DNA of 64,000 nucleotides, from NCBI GenBank assembly GCA_028277105.1, contig JANQHO010000054.1, positions 1 through 64,000 on the forward strand, given 5' to 3'. The first letter of the stretch is position 1. Every line of letters begins with the position of its first letter. Shown piece by piece: positions 34,348-41,604 of the stretch. A program made the translations under genes and the position numbers. The DNA comes from Owenweeksia sp. (GTDB lineage Bacteria; Bacteroidota; Bacteroidia; Flavobacteriales; Schleiferiaceae). The notes below the pieces were generated by a model. That model was given only the letters and a program-made list of their open reading frames with translations. It did no database searches and had not been told where the DNA came from.

Positions 34348-35577
34348 ATGAGCAAAGAAAAAACAAGACTTGTAAGATTAACAGCCATCATTACTCAATT
34401 ACAATCCAAACGGATTGTAACCGCTAAGGACATTGCCGAAAAGCACAAGGTGAGTATCAGGACCGTTTATCGGGATATCCGGACACTTGAAAATTCAGGA
34501 ATTCCAATTGTTACGGAAGAAGGAAGAGGCTATTCCATTATGGACGGCTATAAAATTCCACCCGTAATGTTTACCCAAGAAGAAGCCAACGCTTTGATAA
34601 CAGCAGAACAACTCATCAAAAAGAATAAAGACCAATCCTTAACGGAATACTACGAAAGTGCTGTAACAAAAATCAAATCGGTTTTAAAACACACTCAAAA
34701 AGAAAAAGTGGAATTGCTGACCAACAGAATACAGGTACGCCAAAACCGTCAGAATGAAAAGACCAGTAATTATCTCATTCAATTACAATCTGCTGTCTCC
34801 AATTACCAAATGGTAAAAATTGATTATCTGTCTTTAGAAAACAAACAAAGCCAAAGGGAAATAGAGCCATTTGCACTTTACACCACCCAGGAAAATTGGG
34901 TGCTTATCGCATTCTGTAAATTAAGAAATGATTTTAGGGCCTTCCGCCTTGACTACATTCAGGAGTTACAAATTATGGAAAAGCATTTTGAGCCCCATAA
35001 AATGACGTTACAACAATATCTCGAAAAATGTAGCCAAAAATTTATAAACACCCCTGACATACCTATGGCACAAGGGCAGTCTACTTTTGCATTAAATCAT
35101 AAAATCAGAAAGATGCAAACAGTAAAAATTGAACCTTTTAACATTATTGGAATCTCGATAAGAACAACCAATGAAAATGGACAGGCCAGTAAAGACATTG
35201 CCGAACTATGGCAGAAGTTTTTGTCCGAAAACATTCTGACTAAAATCCCTAACAAGGTGAATAATGAAATTTATTCGCTGTACACGGATTATGAAAGCGA
35301 CCATACCAAACCCTACACCACCATACTTGGTTGTAAAGTAGAAAGCTTGGATAATATACCCAATGGCATGCTTGGGCAATCATTTGAAGGAGGAAACTAT
35401 GTTAAAACAACTACAAGAGGTGATTTGATGCAAGGTTTAATTGTCAATCATTGGGCAAAGATATTTGAGATGGATTTGGACAGGACTTTCATTGCCGATT
35501 TTGAAGTTTTTGGCGAAAAGGCACAAAACCCATCAGATGCCGAAGTAGATTTCTATGTAGGTGTAAAAAACGAATAA
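34348..35577 (+). CDS. YafY-type regulator: HTH, WYL and GyrI/Cass2-like effector domain
   Basis: Transcriptional regulator of 409 residues. The N-terminal winged HTH (TAKDIAEKHKVSIRTVYRDI) is followed by a WYL domain (about 125-215; YLSLENKQSQREIEPFALY, ALYTTQENWVLIAFC). The C-terminus (about 250-409) is a GyrI-like effector-binding domain of the kind also called integron-associated effector-binding protein (Cass2): KIEPFNIIGISIRT, PNGMLGQSFEGGNYVKTTT and AEVDFYVGVK. WYL domains often sense nucleic acids, and GyrI-like domains bind drugs or other amphipathic ligands. It lies alone between boundary elements. Confidence 0.8.
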   Translation: MSKEKTRLVRLTAIITQLQSKRIVTAKDIAEKHKVSIRTVYRDIRTLENSGIPIVTEEGRGYSIMDGYKIPPVMFTQEEANALITAEQLIKKNKDQSLTEYYESAVTKIKSVLKHTQKEKVELLTNRIQVRQNRQNEKTSNYLIQLQSAVSNYQMVKIDYLSLENKQSQREIEPFALYTTQENWVLIAFCKLRNDFRAFRLDYIQELQIMEKHFEPHKMTLQQYLEKCSQKFINTPDIPMAQGQSTFALNHKIRKMQTVKIEPFNIIGISIRTTNENGQASKDIAELWQKFLSENILTKIPNKVNNEIYSLYTDYESDHTKPYTTILGCKVESLDNIPNGMLGQSFEGGNYVKTTTRGDLMQGLIVNHWAKIFEMDLDRTFIADFEVFGEKAQNPSDAEVDFYVGVKNE

Positions 35578-35624
35578 TAAGGGTAAGATGAAATTAAAAA
35601 CAGACCCTAGGGCTGAATTCCTCT

Positions 35625-35653
35625 GCTGGCGCAGATTTAAAATCTGCGCCAGC
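35625..35653. repeat. Perfect 29-nt palindrome
   Basis: GCTGGCGCAGATTT (35625-35638) and AAATCTGCGCCAGC (35640-35653) are perfect inverted copies about one central base. It lies 48 nt after the WYL regulator stop. It is probably a REP-type element or a hairpin; there is a T run 15 nt downstream but not adjacent. Confidence 0.6.
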
Positions 35654-35760
35654 CTACCCTACAAGAGTTTTTTTTATTTATGCTCATAAAAAAAATGCAT
35701 TTAACCTGGAAATCAGGAGAATAATAAGAAATCTGATAAGTTTAAATGTCTATCTTACCA

Positions 35761-36237
35761 TTACGCTCTACCATCAATTTCCTTTTGCTTTCTGGGGGAT
35801 GCTTTACCTGTTTCAATAAAAATGGCTAAGTCATCAAGCAATCCGGGATATAGTTTTTTAAACGCCATTTTCATTGGGATTTGCATAATGGTTCCTATGA
35901 CTGGCATTACTTCGATTCGTGGCCCGAGAATAATTTCTGTTTGAGTGTTTGTTATTTCATTTAGCTTCCAAGTGCTCACAACCGAACGGACAAAAAATGG
36001 TAAACCTTTAACCGAAAACTCAAGCAAATGATTTTCATGATCAGTTTTTGTGATTTTGTCCATTAGGGTTCCTGTTTCCGTTTCACAGATTCTGTCAAAA
36101 TCTTCGGACGCATCACCTTTCCTACAGCTGGGTGTTCCAGTAGCCCATTCATGTGAGTTATGGAATTCCTCTACAACAAACTTCCAAACTTCATCAATGG
36201 GTTTGTTGATGTTTCTTTTAAATTTTAAGTCAAGCAT
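35761..36237 (-). CDS. SRPBCC-family protein
   Basis: A 158-residue protein of the SRPBCC (START-like) superfamily: it opens LDLKFKRNINKPIDEVWKFV, has KLNEITNTQTEIILGPRIEV and an amphipathic C-terminal helix, as in polyketide cyclase-like ligand-binding proteins. The ligand is unknown. It is the only gene of the array on the minus strand and is divergent from the HxlR-type regulator 67 nt away, which probably controls it. Confidence 0.75.
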   Translation of the reverse strand: MLDLKFKRNINKPIDEVWKFVVEEFHNSHEWATGTPSCRKGDASEDFDRICETETGTLMDKITKTDHENHLLEFSVKGLPFFVRSVVSTWKLNEITNTQTEIILGPRIEVMPVIGTIMQIPMKMAFKKLYPGLLDDLAIFIETGKASPRKQKEIDGRA

Positions 36238-36282
36238 TGGGTAGGTTTTTAGTTTTTAATAATTTTACTTTCGATTCGGAAG

Positions 36283-36290
36283 CAAATATA
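36283..36290 (-). promoter_or_regulatory. Promoter box of the SRPBCC gene
   Basis: On the minus strand TATATTTG lies 45 nt before the SRPBCC start codon. Around it, CTTTC and GAAAG inverted repeats (36297-36311) overlap the HxlR start and may be the regulator's binding site. Confidence 0.5.
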
Positions 36291-36304
36291 AAATTACTTT
36301 CAGT

Positions 36305-36721
36305 ATGAAAGCGAAAAAGAGTGAAAATAATTTCAGATCAGACTGTCCCATAAGCTCAGCTTTAGATCTGTTTGGTGATAAATGGTCGCTGCTGATCATC
36401 CGTGATATGGTGTATTTTGGAGAACGGACCTTCAAAGATTTTACAAATGCTGCAGAGCGAATTTCAACGGCTAGATTATCGGACCGCTTGTGTAAATTGG
36501 AGAATCTGGGACTGATTACAAAGTCCAATCATCCCACCAACAAAAAGATTTATCTATACAACCTTACGGCCAAAGGAATGGATCTGTTTCCGGTAATAGC
36601 AGAATACATTAGATGGAGCAATAAGTACCTGAATGATCATATTGCCAAAGAAGCTAAAGAATATGCTAAAATGCTTGAAAACGACAGGCCGGCTGCGTTG
36701 AATCATTTTATGAAAAGGTAA
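36305..36721 (+). CDS. HxlR-family transcriptional regulator
   Basis: Winged-helix regulator of 138 residues. CPISSALDLFGDKWSLLIIR, GERTFKDFTNAAERISTARL and LTAKGMDLFPVIAEYI match HxlR. The N-terminal cysteine (Cys15) is the position used as redox sensor in several relatives. It is divergent from the SRPBCC gene and likely represses it and itself. Downstream lies palindromic element copy B. Confidence 0.88.
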   Translation: MKAKKSENNFRSDCPISSALDLFGDKWSLLIIRDMVYFGERTFKDFTNAAERISTARLSDRLCKLENLGLITKSNHPTNKKIYLYNLTAKGMDLFPVIAEYIRWSNKYLNDHIAKEAKEYAKMLENDRPAALNHFMKR

Positions 36722-36794
36722 CAGTTAGTACCGATCTATGAGCTGCTCAGGTGGATAAAATACCAACTGGATAAAGCTGTGGTACAAGTGTAGT

Positions 36795-36903
36795 GAATGT
36801 CAGGCTGAGTATCATGCCAAAGGCATGACGTATCGAAGCCTGTCTATTCGTTTTCCACCTTTCGATACAGATTTTCCTTGAAAATTCACTCAAGCTGACA
36901 AAA
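36795..36903. repeat. 109-nt palindromic element, copy B
   Basis: Same length and arms as copy A (36799-36810 and 36888-36899), but the inner hairpin is TCATGCC-AAA-GGCATGA (36812-36828) in place of AAATTCT-GAA-AGAATTT. It is preceded by GTGGTACAAGTGTAG, similar to the carboxylase gene ending GTGGTACAGGTGTGA. Confidence 0.8.
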
Positions 36904-36904
36904 C

Positions 36905-37027
36905 TCCCCGCTACCGCGCGATTCTATCGCATGGTAAAACCTTTTTTGCTGCCAAGTAATTGTTTTTTTAATTTACCCTTGTTAATAAATGCAATGCATT
37001 TACTCAGACCTAACCGCTATTAAACCA
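36905..37027 (+). repeat. Cassette boundary element 7 (full)
   Basis: Hairpin TACCGCGCGAT-TCT-ATCGCATGGTA (36912-36936), TTTTTTGCTGCCAAGTAATTG, TTTAATTTACCCTTGTTAAT and the terminal box GCATTTACTCAGACCTAACC (36997-37016). The next start is a TTG at 37051, 34 nt further. The whole non-coding stretch 36722-37050 is taken up by element B and this boundary. Confidence 0.8.
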
Positions 37028-37050
37028 AAACGAACTTACAAGCTATTAAA

Positions 37051-38202
37051 TTGGAAAACAGATTATTAAAAACAAAAAGAAAAAGATTTCTAGCTTTCAT
37101 CTTCGATATGATATTTATAATGCTCCTAGCATTTTCATTAATTGGATTGCTTGGAATGGTTTTCAAACTTGATTCTGATATATTTCAGAAAGTGATGGTT
37201 TATGCTTTATTGATCTTGGTATTTTCATACGTATTATTTGGAGAACTTCTTTTTAAAAATACTCTTGGTAAATATTTATTTGGGATTGAGGTTGTTAATA
37301 ACGAAAGTTATGAAAGACCTTTAGTTAAGAGCTTTATAAAAAGAGGATTAATAAAGATTATTTGGCCAGTTGAAGGATTTGTATTGTTATTAGCAAAAAA
37401 TAAAAAAAGACTCGGTGATTTATGGGGTAAAACCATTGTTATCAATAAAACTAAAAATCAATATAAACCATCGATTAGATTAGTAATTGGAGTAGCAACC
37501 CTCGTAGTCTTATACTTCAGTTTTTCAACATTTAAGGGGTTAGGCACAAAGAATACTGATTTCTATACAGTTGGGAAAGAATATCTTAATACTCAAAATA
37601 TAGAGATAAGTGGGTTGACAAAAGAAGTAAATCAAAATGGGAACATTGTAAATTATGTTGTGCCAGTTCATTTTGATAATGAAAATAAATATGCTCTGGT
37701 TTGTTTAGAAAAAATTGGAGGCATTTGGACTGTATACCACCATGAATTATTGTGGAATCACAAAAAACGTGCATTTAACTTCACGTCATCCTCATCACTT
37801 AAAAAAGAATATCACGAGAATGGAAAACTAAGATTTGAAGGAGCTGTGATTGAAAGCAAAAAAGAAGGTACATGTAAATGGTTTCATGAAAACGGACAAC
37901 TGCGCGAATTGTCAGTGTGGCACAATGATTTACCAACAGGAAAAATATTAATCTATCATCCAAACGGACAGAAATCAGCAGAAGTAAATGCTATAAATGG
38001 AAAAAAAGAAGGCAAAGCAATGTTATGGCATGAAAACGGTCAGGTTAAGGAAATTTTATACTATTCAAATAACATGATTTCTGGTGAGTATGTCTCATAT
38101 CATTCTAATGGACAGATATATCGAAAAGGTGTATTTAAAAATTCTCAAAAAATTGGTAGTTGGAAAATGTATGATGAAAGCGGAAAAGAGATAGAAGAAT
38201 AA
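37051..38202 (+). CDS. RDD-domain membrane protein with MORN/YwqK repeats, cassette gene
   Basis: A 383-residue fusion. The N-terminal RDD domain (about 1-130) has three helices and RKRFLAFIFDMIFIMLLAF. A further helix near 147-165 precedes a small extracytoplasmic domain (about 170-245), then five YwqK/MORN-type repeats (YHENGKLRFEG, FHENGQLREL, YHPNGQKSAE, WHENGQVKEI, YHSNGQIYRKG). Those repeats are homologous to the lipoprotein at 31657. The start is TTG 37051, the only usable codon ahead of the RDD domain. Function unknown. Confidence 0.75.
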   Translation: MENRLLKTKRKRFLAFIFDMIFIMLLAFSLIGLLGMVFKLDSDIFQKVMVYALLILVFSYVLFGELLFKNTLGKYLFGIEVVNNESYERPLVKSFIKRGLIKIIWPVEGFVLLLAKNKKRLGDLWGKTIVINKTKNQYKPSIRLVIGVATLVVLYFSFSTFKGLGTKNTDFYTVGKEYLNTQNIEISGLTKEVNQNGNIVNYVVPVHFDNENKYALVCLEKIGGIWTVYHHELLWNHKKRAFNFTSSSSLKKEYHENGKLRFEGAVIESKKEGTCKWFHENGQLRELSVWHNDLPTGKILIYHPNGQKSAEVNAINGKKEGKAMLWHENGQVKEILYYSNNMISGEYVSYHSNGQIYRKGVFKNSQKIGSWKMYDESGKEIEE

Positions 38203-38208
38203 ACACCA

Positions 38209-38243
38209 TGCGTTTATTCTGTATCTGTACCCTTAATCAATAA
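38209..38243 (+). repeat. Cassette boundary box 8 (terminal box only)
   Basis: ATGCGTTTATTCTGTATC (38208-38225) aligns with ATGTGTTTATACAGACGTT in a gap of only 44 nt between two genes. The hairpin part is missing, so this is a truncated boundary or a chance match. Confidence 0.4.
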
Positions 38244-38246
38244 AGT

Positions 38247-38600
38247 ATGAAAACTCTATTAACGATTTTCTTTTCGATTAATACTCTTCTCGGGTTCTCT
38301 CAATTAAACGAAACTGAACCTCATAAAATTGACACCGTGACCTTTGTAGTTAAAGTTGAATTGGAGAACGCCACTAAAGAAGGCCTTTATATGAATGGGG
38401 CTGTTCTTAATATGAAATACGAAGAGGTCAAAAGACTTGACGGAAAAACAATTGAGGTAATTGGAATCGCAACAACTGTGAAAGGGCTGAAGAACAGCCC
38501 TAAAGAATATGATGATGAAGGGTATGAAATTGTGAAGCAAGGTAGAGAGGAAGACACCCATCACATCCAAATTATAGAATACAGAATAATTAAAGATTAA
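38247..38600 (+). CDS. Small secreted hypothetical protein, cassette gene
   Basis: A 117-residue protein with signal peptide MKTLLTIFFSINTLLGFSQ and a mature part (VTFVVKVELENATKEGLYMN, YEEVKRLDGKTIEVIG) that looks like a small OB- or Ig-like beta fold. I do not recognise a family. Probably periplasmic. Confidence 0.6.
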   Translation: MKTLLTIFFSINTLLGFSQLNETEPHKIDTVTFVVKVELENATKEGLYMNGAVLNMKYEEVKRLDGKTIEVIGIATTVKGLKNSPKEYDDEGYEIVKQGREEDTHHIQIIEYRIIKD

Positions 38601-38602
38601 AA

Positions 38603-38750
38603 CAGCTCACCACAAGATATATAAGGTGGCGCCACTACTGCATTAGTCCATCGCGTGGTTCGATCATTCTTATTCCCAAACTAGCGTTGTTAATTTACCC
38701 TTGTTAATAAACGTCATACGTTTGTACGGACGTTTACACCATTTGAATCA
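38603..38750 (+). repeat. Cassette boundary element 9 (full, variant)
   Basis: Includes the palindrome GTGGCGCCAC (38626-38635), CATCGCGTGG, GCGTTGTTAATTTACCCTTG and the terminal box ACGTTTGTACGGACGTTTACACC (38718-38740, split here as ACGTTTGTACGG and ACGTTTACACC). The next ATG is 17 nt further. TACGTTTG at 38717-38724 also matches a -7 promoter box. Confidence 0.75.
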
Positions 38751-38756
38751 AGAGTA

Positions 38757-38996
38757 ATGAAAAATTTAGCAAGGAATAGACTTTTAGTACTTTCAATTAC
38801 TTTCATTGGTTTACCAATCGCATTTATATTAGTATGGAGATCAGGTTTAATTGCTAGCTCAGTTATACCTGGTTGGCACGAACCCATACTATCCCCCTAT
38901 CAAACAATTGGAATAATCGTATCATCCTGCATTGGGTTGACTTTATTAATGGTGTATTTCATGAGGATATATAGATCACGACATAACGGGGAATAA
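38757..38996 (+). CDS. Small two-helix membrane protein, cassette gene
   Basis: A 79-residue protein with two transmembrane helices (about 8-28, LLVLSITFIGLPIAFILVW, and 46-66, IGIIVSSCIGLTLLMVYF). No recognised family. It has a short basic tail. A lone gene between boundary element 9 and a shortened boundary. Confidence 0.55.
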   Translation: MKNLARNRLLVLSITFIGLPIAFILVWRSGLIASSVIPGWHEPILSPYQTIGIIVSSCIGLTLLMVYFMRIYRSRHNGE

Positions 38997-39027
38997 TGGA
39001 ATTCAGAAAATTGCCCAGCCGACAGCT

Positions 39028-39082
39028 AAGGGAGAAAAATTAGCTGGAAATTAAAATGTGAATTATAAATAAGCATTAATGC
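39028..39082 (+). repeat. Cassette boundary box 10 (shortened)
   Basis: CAGCTAA and TTAGCTG (39028-39052) form a 7-bp stem; the end AATGTGAATTATAAATAAGC and ATTAATGCC resembles the terminal box and runs directly into the next ATG. Confidence 0.4.
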
Positions 39083-39083
39083 C

Positions 39084-39590
39084 ATGGAGATTAATAATAT
39101 GGAGAGTTTCTTGAAGTATTATTCAAGGATAAAGTACAGGACAAGAAGACTCTTTGACTATATCCCACCCGATAAAATTGAATGGACCTACAAAGAGGGT
39201 AAGTTTACCATTGGAGATATTATCCGGCATATAGCAAATATTGAAAGATACCTGTATGCTGAGACCATTCAATTTAACACCAGTAAATATTCGGGCTGTG
39301 GAAAGGAATTTGCCGAGGGACTTGAAAACGTTGTCAGCTACTACGACCAAATGCAGCACGAATCCGAACAAATATTCTCACAAATAGACCCAGCCGACCT
39401 CAATAAAAAATGTAAGAGCCCAGCCGGGGCGGAGATTACTATATGGAAATGGCTGCGTGCTGCAATAGAACACGAAGTGCACCACCGAGGGCAATTATAT
39501 ATGTATTTAGCCATGAACGGAATAAAAACACCCCCTATTTTTGGCTTAACCTCTGAAGAGGTGGTTGAGCATAGTACTGATCAAACATAA
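39084..39590 (+). CDS. DinB-family metal-binding protein, cassette gene
   Basis: A four-helix-bundle protein of 168 residues. IGDIIRHIANIERYLYAETI and AAIEHEVHHRGQLYMYLAMN are the DinB metal-site segments, with His in each. DinB/YfiT-type proteins include thiol S-transferases and stress-induced proteins; the substrate here is unknown. An alternative start is ATG 39099. Only 20 nt without a recognisable boundary separate it from the following gene. Confidence 0.82.
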   Translation: MEINNMESFLKYYSRIKYRTRRLFDYIPPDKIEWTYKEGKFTIGDIIRHIANIERYLYAETIQFNTSKYSGCGKEFAEGLENVVSYYDQMQHESEQIFSQIDPADLNKKCKSPAGAEITIWKWLRAAIEHEVHHRGQLYMYLAMNGIKTPPIFGLTSEEVVEHSTDQT

Positions 39591-39610
39591 TTCACCCTTA
39601 ATAGGCCAAA

Positions 39611-40294
39611 ATGGGAAGCTGGAATACTACCATAAAAGGAAACGATACCACTTTGGATATCTACTCAAATTTCTTTGAGCTTTATAATAAAGGAGCCCAT
39701 CCAGTTGATGTATCCCAACAAATCAAAGAAGACTTTCAAGATTATTTTGAGGATTCAGAAGACCGAAACAACGCTCTTTTCGGGCTGGCCCTTGCGCAAT
39801 GGGAAACAAAATGCCTGGAAAGTGAGGTCTTTGAAACGGTTAAAGCAATTATTGAGAATGGCTCTGATATTAAATTATGGATAGACCTTGGGGCGGATGA
39901 AAAAATGCTAAAGAAAAGAGAGAAAGAGCTCCTGAAATTCTTGACTCAAATTTCTGTAGAGCGACCAAAGCCCAAAAGACGTGTAAGGCCAAAATTTGAA
40001 TTCTCTGTCAATCAGTTAGTCCATGAGGCTGCTCCCGATCATAAAAAGCTATTTGAGCTCAACGAAGAATTCACCAACCAAAAATACATTCACACTGGCG
40101 GAATAATGAGTTGGCATTCAGGAGGCGGAGCCGGGATCGTATATTTCCAGGGGCAAGGAAAAAAGATTTCCGCCCAGTGGCTGGACAGTCAAACACTTGA
40201 GATCACGCATGAAAAAGGAATCGCATTCACCAAAAAGGAAGAGCGAAGCACTTTTTATGGGGACGAGGTAGTGATAAAGTATAAAGAGGTATAA
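39611..40294 (+). CDS. Hypothetical protein with DUF4259-like N-terminus, cassette gene
   Basis: A 227-residue soluble protein. The start MGSWNTTIKGNDTTLDIYSN is reminiscent of DUF4259 (MGxWxxGxFxNDxAxD), though the match is weak. A basic linker (RPKPKRRVRPKF, about 117-128) leads into a second domain with GGIMSWHSGGGAGIVYFQGQ. No catalytic motif recognised. Probably shares a unit with the DinB gene. Confidence 0.6.
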   Translation: MGSWNTTIKGNDTTLDIYSNFFELYNKGAHPVDVSQQIKEDFQDYFEDSEDRNNALFGLALAQWETKCLESEVFETVKAIIENGSDIKLWIDLGADEKMLKKREKELLKFLTQISVERPKPKRRVRPKFEFSVNQLVHEAAPDHKKLFELNEEFTNQKYIHTGGIMSWHSGGGAGIVYFQGQGKKISAQWLDSQTLEITHEKGIAFTKKEERSTFYGDEVVIKYKEV

Positions 40295-40344
40295 ATACTT
40301 ACTTCTATTCCATAGAGACGAGGCCAGAAGAATTTGAATGCCCA

Positions 40345-40484
40345 ATTAGGTGTGGTTTGTAGCTATACCACCCGCTATCGCACGAGTCCAATGCGTAGCT
40401 TTAAACTAAATAGTTCATTGATTCCCACCTTATTAAAAGAAATATGCACAATTCGTTTATACATTAGCACCAATTAGAAAAGAG
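40345..40484 (+). repeat. Cassette boundary element 11 (second subtype)
   Basis: Begins with a 7-bp hairpin TGTGGTT-TGT-AGCTATA (40351-40367, three wobble pairs), then GCTATCGCA with TGCGTAGC, and the terminal box CGTTTATACATTAGCACC (40454-40471). The gap 40295-40344 before it holds nothing recognisable. Confidence 0.72.
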
Positions 40485-40495
40485 TGATTAATAAA

Positions 40496-41035
40496 ATGGA
40501 TGTAGAGCTTCTAAAAAAAACACTTTTGAAATGGAATGGAAAGCATATCGACTTCCTGATAGATGTTTACAACACAAATTTGCAGTACCCAAGTTTTATC
40601 AATAACATCATTGAGATCTATTCAACTGACAATGAGCTGGAGCATTCAACAAGCTGGATTATTAAACATCATATTGACAACGGAAAAGCTTTGGAGCAAG
40701 ATCAGATCGAAAAAATGCTACAAAAAACAGGCAAGTTGAATTATTGGGAAAGTCAACTTCATTTGCTACAGATTATTCCAGGCATACGCTTAACGGAAAA
40801 ACAGGCCGAATCTATTGAACCACATATACTAAAATTGCTGGAATCAGAAAAAAAATTTGTAAGAGCAGCAGCATACGAAGCATATTTTGAAGTTGTAAGA
40901 TTTTTCCCTGACTTGAGCACTGAATTTCGTACTGCCTGCGAAAAAGCTTTAACCAAAGAAAGTGCATCAGTAAAAGTTAAAATCAAAAGAATATTGAGCA
41001 AATTAATAACAGGTGCTAACAATGGTTATAAGTAA
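40496..41035 (+). CDS. HEAT-repeat-like all-alpha protein, cassette gene
   Basis: A 179-residue, all-helical protein. LLESEKKFVRAAAYEAYFEV and KESASVKVKIKRILSKLI are typical HEAT-repeat helices; the earlier part (YPSFINNIIEIYSTDNELEH) is consistent with more repeats. Such proteins are scaffolds for protein contacts. I use ATG 40496; a GTG at 40484 would add four residues. One gene between boundaries. Confidence 0.62.
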   Translation: MDVELLKKTLLKWNGKHIDFLIDVYNTNLQYPSFINNIIEIYSTDNELEHSTSWIIKHHIDNGKALEQDQIEKMLQKTGKLNYWESQLHLLQIIPGIRLTEKQAESIEPHILKLLESEKKFVRAAAYEAYFEVVRFFPDLSTEFRTACEKALTKESASVKVKIKRILSKLITGANNGYK

Positions 41036-41045
41036 TCGCTACCTC

Positions 41046-41200
41046 TATTGGGTGTAGTTTGTAACTACATTCCCCGGCTACTACTTCATATTACCTTACT
41101 CCAGCACGAGTCCCTTTCCTCAAAGCAAGTGTTTTGCTAATTTACCAGTGGTAAAGAATAAGCGTGATGTGTTTGTACAGGTATAATGCTTAATTAGAGC
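41046..41200 (+). repeat. Cassette boundary element 12 (second subtype)
   Basis: Hairpin TGTAGTT-TGT-AACTACA (41053-41069) is the perfect-pair version of the hairpin in element 11. GCACGAGTCC is shared with element 11, and AAGCAAGTGTTTTGCTAATT with the first subtype. The terminal box is GATGTGTTTGTACAGGTATA (41166-41185). Confidence 0.75.
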
Positions 41201-41203
41201 GAA

Positions 41204-41518
41204 ATGGAAATTCTCAAAATAAAATGGAGAGGTGAACTGATAGGCGAACTCATTGATCTTATTCCCGATATGTGGTATTTGGAAGGCCAATGGAGATCTT
41301 ATGGTTCAGACCTCTCTAATAAATTTGAAGCCTTGGTTGGATCTTTTGATCCCAAAGCAGTGATGACATCACCTGAAAAAGGAACAAGGATTGAAATTAT
41401 AGAAAATAATTCCAAGCCCATGCATGCCTTGGCCATCTCACTGGATAATAGTTTACTTTTTATTAGAAGGGTCAGTATGGAAAAAGCCATTGAATGGTTG
41501 ATCAATAATGTTGATTAA
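41204..41518 (+). CDS. Small hypothetical protein, cassette gene
   Basis: A 104-residue soluble protein: LKIKWRGELIGELIDLIPDM, MWYLEGQW and ALAISLDNSLLFIRRVS. I do not recognise a family. The alternating strands and the WY/EGxW motif resemble small immunity- or SMI-like folds, but no assignment is made. It is the last gene before the solitary right-hand boundary box. Confidence 0.6.
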   Translation: MEILKIKWRGELIGELIDLIPDMWYLEGQWRSYGSDLSNKFEALVGSFDPKAVMTSPEKGTRIEIIENNSKPMHALAISLDNSLLFIRRVSMEKAIEWLINNVD

Positions 41519-41604
41519 TTAGACAAAAAAGCGGCTATCTCATAAAGTTCTCTTGATGGTTTAAAACTGATATCTCCTTAATTTCCCGATCTTATCTTTT
41601 GATA

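Noticed and set aside
29900-36903. Composite transposon flanked by insertion sequences
   Set aside because: No transposase gene or IS-like ends are visible; the flanking repeats are short palindromic elements and a gene-tail duplication.
38637-38690. tRNA or other structured RNA gene in the intergenic gaps
   Set aside because: The stems are too short and no cloverleaf or known RNA signature was found; the same sequence recurs as part of boundary elements.
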